A DNA stretch of 64,000 nucleotides from Oikopleura dioica (taxonomy: Eukaryota > Chordata > Appendicularia > Copelata > Oikopleuridae), in assembly GCA_907165135.1 (NCBI GenBank), contig OU015568.1, positions 15,945,208-16,009,207 on the forward strand, given 5' to 3'. The notes beneath the pieces were generated by a model. The model was not told the origin of the DNA, searched no databases, and was given only the letters and a program-made list of their open reading frames with translations. Below, in pieces: positions 44,155 to 54,400 of this stretch (positions are counted from its first letter, which is position 1; the number at the start of each line of letters is the position of its first letter). The translations under genes were made by a program, and so were the position numbers.

Positions 44155-45888
44155 TTCGTTCTCTTTCGTTTATCTCTTTTCGGCGAAAAAAATCTCGCAG
44201 TTTGGTTGTGCGGTTGATATTTTTAGATTTGTGATAGTAAAAATATAACTCGTTTCAATATTTGGTAAATTCTTGCTCGACAACGCTTTAAGGGTGGCTG
44301 TCGTAGGGTGGCGCGCCACCTAGCTCGATAAAATTTTTCTTTTTAAAAAGTTATCTTGCAGGTGGCAAAAAATTCGGCCGATTGAGGGGCGCTGCGGAGA
44401 TCTAGATTTTTTGATCGGTTGACCAGAAAATAAGTAAACTTTACAACCCCTCCGCTGTGATAAAAAATTGACCAGCCTTCCCCGATCCGGGCCATAAACC
44501 AAATAAAAGCTCAAAAATTATAATTTACACGTAATCGTCTGGAAACTCTAAAAAGCTAATAAAATTGATGATTACAACTCGGAAAAGGATGACTTGGTAT
44601 TCTATTTTTTAAAACCCAGAAACACTAGCACCATAAAAAGAAATTTTGATTTAAAGTTCACTAACCAAGGATAATCTCATCAAAGATGATCCAAGCATAG
44701 GATAAAAGTTGGTTCGATTTCTTTCAAAAAATTTCACCTGGAATGTGATCATAATCCTGAATAAGTAAGAATACATGTGTATTCAACAATATATAAAGTT
44801 GAAAATGTATCAGTGAATATCTGCTGAACCGTTCAGCTAAAGTGCAACTAAGTCCTATTTCGTACGATACTGATTTGCAGCTTGATACTCGATTGTAAAG
44901 TCAACGAAGACGTGGTCATGGAATTCCGTCAAATATAAAATTTAATGGATGAGATCGAGATATGACATTTTATTTTATTCACTTGGTCTTTATGTAACAT
45001 TTATGTGGATAACTTTTAATAAAAGCTTGGCTGGGATTCCTCTTGAGAGAATTATACTTTCCGTAAATAACGCTATCATGAAAGATGTGCAAACACAACC
45101 CGTTTGGAAGAGGGTTAGCGAAAATCAACTCATGGAAAAGTTGCAACTACTTGAGCTTATTTATCTTGAAAGAAAGCAAATCTAAACAATTAAATTGACT
45201 TTCAATATTTTACTTTCGGGCGAGTTGCCACAGATTTACGTTTGAAATGAATTTGCGAACGACAAACAGAAATATTTATCGATCACTTTCCTGAATACGC
45301 CGCATTTACTTCCTGCTTTGATTCCTGTCACTGCGAAAATAAAGACTAATTCTGTAACGAACGAAGTTTAACCAAGCCTATCTCGGCGATAAAATTCTTA
45401 GGCTTTCGAAATAACGCAACGACCCTGTCGAAACGATGTCAACTGCTATCATAAAACTTGTGTTAGTAAAGTAAACGCAAACGCAGCCAGACTGAAGTAC
45501 AGAAGGACCCCGCCAGTGTAAAATTATTATCTGGCCTAAAAATCTTTTGCCGTTGTCGTAAATTTCTTATAAACGGCCGTTACACATGAAATCGCGCGGC
45601 GCGATACCATCTGCCGCAAAATAACATAAAAACGGGTTAAAAAATCAGATGGTAAGCAGGCCGATTACTATCGCTAACAATAAAAAATTCAGGAAAACAC
45701 GCAAGCGCGCGACCTGCTTGTCTGCGATGCATCAAAAGCTCATGCTAAACTACTGCTCTATAATTGATCATCACTCGTTACGCTGTTGAATTTTCCATTT
45801 TTTCGGATAAGAAAACGAATTCATAATGAATGGTAAGCGATGAATTATGAAATTGTCTTTATTTTTTACCTGCTGTTGTCTATCATCA
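44155..45888. other. 1.7-kb gene-poor interval with a perfect palindrome
   Basis: The largest gap in the window. It contains the 14-bp palindrome GGTGGCGCGCCACC at 44307-44320 close upstream of the 44154 start, and a 78-codon plus-strand frame (44949-45185) without recognisable features. The part next to 45888 may hold the last exon or UTR of CASC3. Otherwise nothing is seen. Confidence 0.4.
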
Positions 45889-47657
45889 TTATCTCGTTTT
45901 GGCATGGGCTCTCGATTCTTGCGCTGGCGGTTGTTGGAAGGTTTCTCCTCTATGATTTCGATAATTTAGTGAAAAGAGTTGGTCAATAATTACCTCGTTG
46001 TTTTTGAACGTCCTTTCTTGATCGCTCGTTCTTGTTGTTGCCAACATCACTATTGCCACGGTCTCTTTGCTCTCGACGGTTGTTTCTTGGCTTCTGTTCT
46101 TGTCGTTGATTCTGGCTATCGTAGCCGTTCTCAATCGTAACAACCATTCGTGGAGAGTTAGCCCGCTTGCCCTTTCCTCGGCCATTGGCAATTTCCTTCC
46201 GCTCGTGACTATCCCGGTTGTCTCGGCTTTCCCGATGATCGCGGTTGTCTCGAGTGTCTCGGTTTTCCCGATTTTCGCGAGTGTCCCGGTTATTTCGAGG
46301 CTTTTGCTCTCGGCCCTTGCCCTCGCGTTTGGGCTTCTGCTCTCTTGGTTTCTGGGAATTGGCACCTTTCAGATCCGGGAAGTCCTCGTTGTTCTTGAGT
46401 TGTGGTGGATCTCGACCCTTGTTATTTCGAGGTTCTCGTTGTTGATTTCGAGAGTTTTGGTTGCGACCGCCACCGCGTTTTGGACCACTTGGATTTCGAC
46501 GCTGAGGTCGGTTACGCTTGCCGGGAGCATTTTCATCGCTATCTTGAAGATGCTTGGATAAGTCAGCGTCGGCCGGAAGCGATCGGATGTCAAAGCCGTA
46601 GCGCTCCACAAGTTCATCGAGAGTGCGCGGCTGCTGGAGATCCTCTTCAAACTTGTCGTGCGACCACTTATCGTCCAAATTTGCTCGGCGCTCGGCCTTC
46701 TTCCTCGCGCGCTCTTCGCGTTCTCGCTCCTGCGCTTTGAGCGGATCTTCCTCGGCCTTCTCCGCCCAGCTTTCTTTGTCCTCGGCTTCTTCCGGCTCGG
46801 ACTCAACTTCGGGAGTAGCTTCCTTTTCCATTTCGATGTCCATCTTTGGCCCGGAAGGAGCGTTTTCGTATTCTTGGTCGATTCGATCGTCGTGGAGGAA
46901 AAACAATCCCTAGAAAGAAAATATTGATCAGAATTACAATTTTCAAAAACCTTTCTAGGAATAAACGCCGGGTGTTTTTCGTCCTCGTCTTCATTCGATC
47001 GTTCCTCCTTGGCTTCATCACCTTCGTCCTCTTTATTGGACCCCGCCGACCTAAATAATAGCCAGTAATAAAATCAGACGCGCTAAATGATCGCTTACAT
47101 GTTTTCATCTTCAGCATGCGTTTGGGGTGGCTGATCATCTTCCATATTAACGTCCTGAAGTCGAGAAGCAACGCCGTCGATGTCATCTTGGTCGCGTTCG
47201 TCCTCGACCTTAGCTTCCTCTCCCTTCTCTTCGACCTGTGGAACCTCTTCTTTTGCTTCAGAGGTTTCTTCATTCTTTTCTTCCACCTTGGCCGGAGGAG
47301 ACTGTTCGGTTACTGGAGGAGCTTCCTCTGGCTTCTCCGCTTCAGTCTTTTCGACCTCTTTGGTCTCTACCTTTTCATCGTCTTTTGATTCAACCTTTAC
47401 ATCATCTTTCTGCGCTTCGGCTTCTTTTATCTCTTCAGAAGCTTCTGGCGCACTTTTGTAGTCCTCTTCGTCTTCACTCTGAAGAACATGAGTTTGTTAA
47501 CTTCTCTTTTAGAGTCAAGTTTTTATACCTCAGTAGCAGAGACAAGCCCTGGCTTTTCTTCTTCTTCCTCATCATCAGTAGCCGCCTGACGAACTTTTGG
47601 GACGTCATCTTCCCCTTCGGAAAGATCCTCTTCATTTCTTCGTCTTCGAGCAGCCAT
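45889..47657 (-). CDS. CASC3: CASC3 / Barentsz (MLN51), exon junction complex core
   Basis: The start MAARRRRNEEDLSEGEDDV is followed by a long Glu/Lys-rich acidic N-terminal region. The eIF4AIII-binding SELOR module then appears as KHPAFIPRKGLFFLHDDR, followed after a linker by DKWSHDKFEEDLQQPRTLDELVERYGFDIR. Both halves are diagnostic. The C-terminal half is Arg/Asn/Gly-rich with many RDNRDH-type repeats. The protein clamps eIF4AIII and helps in NMD and mRNA localisation. The exact 3' end is uncertain, because after DDRQQQ a donor-like GTAAAA precedes any stop. Confidence 0.9.
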
Positions 47658-48093
47658 ATTCGTTATTGGAATATGAGCTCACTGGTTTAGTTAGAAGTTC
47701 GAGTGCCTTGAAGAATTTATGATTCGATTTCGAGTTTTTGCTGGCTTGCTAAGCAGATCAATTCAGATCTAAAAAGATTTATAAGTAAGATTCTGCTACA
47801 TTATTTATTTATCCTTGTTGTTTTCTATATGCAAAGGAAAAAATAAGAATGTTTTTATTTTGATTTTTTCTTGCGCTTAAATGATGAAATAGTACGTCGG
47901 TGATGGGATTGAACTCATAACTTGTATTTTTCTTTGTTCAAGTTGGGAAAAAGAGAGAGAAACAGAAATTCAAGGCAAAGTTGTTGAAAGATAGGAGCGG
48001 GATAGATAAAGGATAAATAGAATAAAATAGATAAAGTAAAGGCAATCAGTAGGAGTTGAAAAATATGTAGTCTGCATACGGAGGAATAATAAC
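47658..48093. other. Gap between CASC3 and RAPGEF1
   Basis: 436 bp on the minus-strand run. A+T-rich, holding the CASC3 5' region and the RAPGEF1 3' UTR. No gene is seen. Confidence 0.4.
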
Positions 48094-51019
48094 TTAGGGG
48101 TCAGCAAGTGGGCGAATGAGGTACGACATCTCCCAGAGCTTGTCGTCGTCTTGGAGCGACTGGAATCCGCAGAACCGCCTGAAAGAAAGACTTTAATAAA
48201 AGTTCGTAATTATGAAAAACAGGTGACTGGTGTGACAATTCGTGTTTGCCCATGCGTAAATATGGGCTTTCAAATTATCATGAAGTCGATTTCAGGATTT
48301 AACGGAGTTTTACGCCATAAAATTCAATGGTGCTTTTTATTGGTTTAACTTCGTTGATTGTTTGAAATGTGAATTTATTACCTGTCAATATCTGCGGACT
48401 TTTGGAAGTCGTATTTGGACTCTCTGAAACGACGCGTCTGCTCTAACAGTTTGTGGATTCTCATTACTCTGTCGAAATTAACCATTCCATCCTTCATAGG
48501 TTTTTCTCGCAAATGAACCTTTATCATAAATATTAACTCAATTATAATGGCCCTCGAACCTGGTAAAGATCTTGTCTAACGATTCCAATATAGGGAACAC
48601 ATGGCAGTTCTGAATCTTTTAGGACTGGGCGATAGTTGACAAAGTTTTTGTCGACAGAGGTAATTTTTTGAAATTCTTGGATTTTTTCTTGAATCGATGA
48701 TTTCCAATGAAGCCGGGTGACTGCTTTTGATGAAACGCCAGCAACCACTGCGAAGTACGAGTTGAAATTGTTGTGTTTGCGTAAGTGAGACAGAATTTTG
48801 AAAAACTAGAAAAAAGTAAGAATGAGATTTGAGCATTTTTACAAACATTGTTTAGGATCCGCTCCCGCAGATCAGTTGCTTCTTTTCCAGGGGCATTTTG
48901 CGATAGAATGAGCCCTTGGGTCCAATAAGAAACAGAGTTGAAGTGATCAACGGCAGCTGAGAAGTTGGGAGTCTTCTGAGAGTCTTGAGTTTCGGACATG
49001 GCAGCCAAGACGAATTCTGAAGGCTCGATGCTTCGGTAAAAGTCGGCGTCGAGTATGCAAAGATGCTGGGCGAATATTTCAGATCTAAACTTAGTGAAAA
49101 TTTGAAAGGGAAGGTTGAACTGACGTGTAATCTAGGAATTTGCTTCCGTCAAGCCTGAGCTTCTCTGTTAGCGCCTCGTACTCATTGTCGACCAGAGCGC
49201 CCATCGAAAGTGGTCTTTGAACCGATCTTGATTTCTTGATAACTACTCTTTGGGCACTATCGCGAAGTTGCTTCGCGTAGTTGAGGAAGTTCTTCTCCCT
49301 GTGGGTCATCATCCAAAAGATTTCATCGTCAAGTTTTTGTTTTATATTGTCGTTGAGCTCAGTGTATACAAGTTGGTCTACTACGCGAATAAGGATTTGT
49401 ACTGGAATGCCACTTGATGATGCGCAAGTATCTGCTTGTCGTATTCGTTTCAGAAGTTCGTCGATTAGCTTTTCAAGCGCGAGGAAAGTTCGGAAGCTGG
49501 ACAGAAAGGCTTCAATAAAATCGCTTTTGACGTGTTGGGATAGCACTAAAATACTGTTCTCTTCCTTGATTTCAATTGGATTTCACCTTTTTCGACCATT
49601 TGATCAGGAGTGCCGAGCATGGAAGAGGGATCATTGAGTTCATTGTAGCCGGAATCACGTTGATTTTTAGCCGGCGAGCGTTTTTCTGGGATTTCGGGCG
49701 GAATAAGTGAAACATCGGAGTTTTGTTCAGGTTTTTCATTGAGGTAGGAATCACGCGAGTCGGAGCTCACCATTGAGTAGCGATTTTTCTGGGGAGTGAA
49801 AACGTTCAAGCCACCGAGTGGCTTGTTCTTTTTGGAGGAAGAATGGGCGGAAGTCCTTTTTCGGGAAGAATTGGGGGACCGTCGACGACAACATCGATGC
49901 CGCCGACAAAGCGACCAGAGGATCCGCTAAATCAGGCGTTACTAAAAAAATAGATATCTGAAAGTTACCTTGTAGAAAGTAAATCACCATACGAATTACT
50001 CGATAATGGACGGGAATAATTGCTTCCAAGGGGACTTGAAGTTCCCATGGTCGCGAATTGATCATTCGAGTATCTAACATCGATGTTCGACCTATCAGAC
50101 TCGAGTTGAATGTCCGCAGAGTTCAGACTGAGAAAAGTAATTCCCTCTGAAATATCAGACTGGTTGGAGCGCTGTCTGCCAACAACAGATCTGCTTCTTC
50201 CAGTGACTGGCCTTCTTTTTACACTTCCATTACTAGGACGTTCCATGGATGGAGGGCGAATAGAAGACGTTGAGCTTATAAGCTCTTTTGTCTTCCTTGA
50301 TATTGTACGAAAAGATCTTCTGATATTACTACGCCTCAGACCACGAGCACGTGGTATTTCCCCGCTTCCTAGATATTCAAGATTTTCTATAGAAGCATGG
50401 AGCGATTTTCTGAAGGCATTTGAAGGAGACATCTAGAGAGTAAGTAAAATAATGGTCGTGAAAATTGTCCTACCGGTTGAAGAGTTTCTGGGAATGTTAA
50501 ACGCGCGTAGTCGATTATATTTCGCAGCACTTTCTGAAGCTTGAGCACCATTTCTTGAGTCATTTGAGTGTCATCGTGACTGATTTCTGAGGAACTATCG
50601 GAAAGCTTGACCAGGGCGGCGAGATAATTGCGTGCCTCTTGTTGTCTGCTTTCGAAAAAGTCAGTCCACTGGTCATTGTTACTGATTTCAGGATGGCGGC
50701 CGACGATGACGACGATGTCGTCGAGCATTTTCTGGACCGTGTCGATGATCAACGTCACTACTTGCGGGATCAGCTCTTTTTGATTCTTCTCGATAAGTTT
50801 GTTCATGTACTTGGCCGATTTCTCGATTTCGAGCAGATGATCGCTTATTTGAACCAACGATTGGACATGATCGACTGAGGTGCCACCCACTTGCCGTAGT
50901 GGCTCCGAAATTTCAATCTTTCGCTTCGAGCCCGATCCGCCATCGCTTGGTGTTGGGCGAAACAGGCCGCCGAATTTCTTCGTCCAGCCGGTCATCCCGG
51001 AAGAAATCGATTTTTTCAT
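48094..51019 (-). CDS. RAPGEF1: Rap guanine nucleotide exchange factor RAPGEF1 (C3G)-like
   Basis: The N-terminal helical region is followed by a Ser/Arg-rich stretch and Crk-SH3-binding type motifs (GPPILPEKG and PPILPPKR). A RasGEF-N domain (SDFIEAFLSSFRTFLALEKL) and a CDC25-type catalytic domain follow (HFNSVSYWTQGLIL, FNSYFAVVAGVSSKAVTRL, LPCVPYIGIVRQDL, MVNFDRVMRIHKLLEQ, ending DKLWEMSYLIRPLADP). C3G activates Rap1 downstream of Crk adaptors. Right after the second Pro motif the frame is lost at a run of five T (49829-49833). One extra base, or a 35-nt GA-AG intron, would restore it. Confidence 0.85.
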
Positions 51020-51440
51020 CCTCTTTTCATTTTGAGCATGAGCTCACTCATGTCACTGTCCTAAATAGGTGCAGTTTAGTGAAAGGTTTTTAATATCATC
51101 GAGTCGATAAGGTGGATTTAATTAATTTCTTGTCAATTACAATACACTGTCAATAGAATGAAGTTTCAGGCATCCTTCCTATACAAATAACTTAAATAAT
51201 AGGTCAGAATAATGGTGACTTTTAGAGAAAATATAATTTTCATAGATACATAGAGATATAAAAAGACATGTGAAGAACTGGAATCAAGAAATCGAGAAGC
51301 AAGTGCTGGAGATCTGGTTAGGTGATAATTGGTTCTAACAGTTCCGGTTAAATTACTGTACTGTAGCATTTTTCATATACACAAGGGCAAATTTGTACTG
51401 TATATGATTCAAGTAAAACATGTGAAAGCATTGAAATAGT
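51020..51440. other. Gap between RAPGEF1 and NMT
   Basis: 421 bp, A+T-rich. Contains the RAPGEF1 5' region and the NMT 3' UTR. No gene is seen. Confidence 0.4.
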
Positions 51441-54400
51441 CTAAAGTAAAACAAGGCCAAGTTTCTTCTTCTCAAGCTCGGGACATCGCCAGTTATAGAG
51501 GTAGTAGTTCAGATTACCGTCTCCTTCGCCGAATTTAAGGGGCTAAAAGTCTTGAGAAACTTGTCAATTGCGACTTTCTCACCTTCAAGAACTGATCATT
51601 TTCCATGAGGTCGAGCGCATTGAAGACGTCAAACTTTTGGTTGTTGGCAATGACGAGCATGTCGCTCATGAGATCTTTGAGACGATCAGACACGTTGTAG
51701 AAGCAGTAGGCGGCGTTGAGAGTGGAATGGTTTTTGTTGTTGACCACGGTGCTTGGAAGGGAGTAGAAGGAACCAAAGTCGGTGAGCTCTCCGTCGGAAT
51801 TTTCAACCACATAAGAGGAAATGACGCCCTCTCGGGGCAGGAACCAATGTTCGAATTCTTCTTCGGAGTAGATAGGTGTCAAGTCGAATTTCTACGCAAG
51901 GGAATGTGAAACGAGAAGGAACGAAGCGAGTTTACCTGAAGATATCCGCCAAGAAGTGCGCGAGCTTTCTCGCAGTCCTTCTTTTCCATTTTTCGAAGAC
52001 CTGGGAGCGATGTTTGCGCAGGCAATTTCATAAGTCTGATTAGTCGATTCATTGTCTACATAAAAAGTGGTTGAAATTCTTTCAAATTTATCAATTCTAC
52101 CTGGTTGCGACCAAGGGCTGAAAACTGAATCTCAACGAGCTTCTTTGGATTGAGCGATCTATGATGATAACGAGCAGTGCTCACTGGCTTGGGAATGACG
52201 ACGCCTGCAGTGTAACATGCTTGGAAGATATTTCTTTTGTTCACGCGGCGAGTAATCTCACGGATTAGAGTGGGCGCAAGGCGCTTTGATCTGAAAAGAT
52301 TATTTCAGCTCTATTCTCTTCTGGGCGCGGCCTTGAGCAAATCCTAGACATCGAGGAGCTTTACCTGAGTTTCTTGTGGACACATAAGAAGTTAATCTCG
52401 ACCATTTCAGTGGCGACGGTCTTTGTTCGAATTGTGGCAGGAATAGCAGAAATAAATCCCACCATTTTCTTCGTCGTGGAAGCTCGGACGGCGCAAAGCC
52501 AGTCTGTGTGCCATCCCGGTGGGCTTAGAGCCCATTTTAAGAACTCGGGGGAGTAATCAAAGCGGAACATATTGTCGTCATCTTCTACGTAGTTCTCGTT
52601 TAAAAGTGTGTAAAGCTCTGTCAACTGCGCTGGATCCGTTATCTAAAAGAAAGTCAATGAGGTTACTTTTTGATTTGTGGAATTTACATCGACATCGTCC
52701 CATTCAAAATTCTTGGGGAGTGAATAGGGCTCCTGGCGTACGTTGTCCCTGGAAGCCTCAATAGCGCCAAGGTCCTCGTCGGAAATTGTCTGAATATATA
52801 TCACGTTGTTGGTGACTTGCTATCTGCGAATAAGGAGACTTGGGACAAAAGGGTCTCTTGAATAGTTCGTTTATTGGCGTATGGCGAACTGAAGTAGCAG
52901 AATGTGATTTGGGAGCGGTTAAATACGGAAAAGGAGTGAGTCATGTGTAACGAGGCGGGAAAGTGGGAATGTACGGGAAGTGTTACATGTCAGTAATGAT
53001 GGATCAGGCAATAAACAAGATAGGCAAGACACTACATAATCCCTCCCTTCTGAAAAGAAGTGGGGATCGGTAAAATTTTTGTAAAATGTGCACGTGATAG
53101 TAATACAGATAGTGATCAAAAGTGCAGATAATGGCAGATAGCGTCGATTGGGGCTGATTGGGCGCGGCGATGAGGTCGATTGCGCAGATGGGGCCGATAG
53201 CGCGGCGCGGCAGATGCAATCAATCAGGTCGGGGTGGCCAAGGTCATCGAGGTCGGTCAGGTGGCATGGCGCAATTGTGCATGGCGCTAATCAATCAGCC
53301 GGTTGGTGTCGTAATTATGCCAATACGTGGCGCAAAAGTGACAGATGCATATAAAAACGGGCGAAAAAGTGGGAAATTATCAAAACTTGAGTGAAACGAA
53401 AAAAAATCAAAATGTCTACGAGAGATTATGATACAATAAGAGAACCGGTTGTTGCTGAATTGAAAATCACCGGAATCATGCGCCATCTTTTGGACGAACT
53501 GAAAGTTTCGAAGCCTAAATTCCTCAAAGAGATTATTGAAGACCGGAAACGAATCGACAAAGTCTGGAAAGGCTGGAAACGGCGTCGTAATGGTAAGTTT
53601 TATGAAAAAATTATTTTCCTAGTTCTAGAAATTTTTTGAAAAAATGTAAAATTTACGAATTCTAGAAAATTTTTGAAATTTCAAAATTTTAATTTATATT
53701 TTAGCTGAGTACAGGCGAAATTTCTACGAATGTCCGGAATATGGCGAATATCGAAAGCAGAGCGCGGCTATCCTCAAGGCTTTGCTCGAAGATGGGCTAG
53801 ATTGTCAAAATTGGCTCCCGATGTACCTGAGTCATCAGCTCGCAGCAATGTGCCACTGGCTGCCTACGAATACTACATGGACCTTCAACGCGAAAAAGAA
53901 AGTGAACATGCAGACCGGAGCCGGAACTCAGAAAAAGCGATACAGCGAGCTCAAACTGGGAATACGTCTCGTATGATTCGGCGGCGGCGTCGGAAAGAAA
54001 ACGCGAAAAAGAAGACGGGCCGAGGTGAGAAAAAGAAATGATTTTTCTTAGCTGTAACTCCGAATCAGAAAATAAAATTTTTATTTCAAAATGAAGCCTA
54101 GTCGATTTTCTTAGCAATAAAATGTTCAATAAAAGTAACTTGGAAGCTAATGCAAGCGAAAATTTTTTCAACCCAATGGGTCAGTTAGTGGTAATTCGGT
54201 GTCGGCGATGCCTAAGCCCGTTCTCCACTTGAATCTAACCCGGGATGGAGAGTTTTAGTGCGCAAAAGTTTTCATAGGAATAAAAATAGACTCGAAAAGG
54301 AAGTTGGGAGTCACGGGGCAAAGATGATTTGTTAACATAGGTTAGTTAGAGGTAATTTGGTGTCGGCAAGGCCTAAGCCCATTCTCCTCTTTACTCTAAC

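Noticed and set aside
44949-45185. 78-codon plus-strand frame with a hydrophobic start
   Set aside because: It stands alone in A+T-rich sequence, has no splice or promoter context and no recognisable family.
46067-47690. Long hydrophobic plus-strand frames opposite CASC3
   Set aside because: They are shadows of the Glu/Lys-rich coding strand and have no splice structure.
53730-54041. Separate basic plus-strand gene in element 2
   Set aside because: It overlaps exon 2 of the antisense gene in another frame. Noted as a possible alternative C-terminus instead of a second gene.
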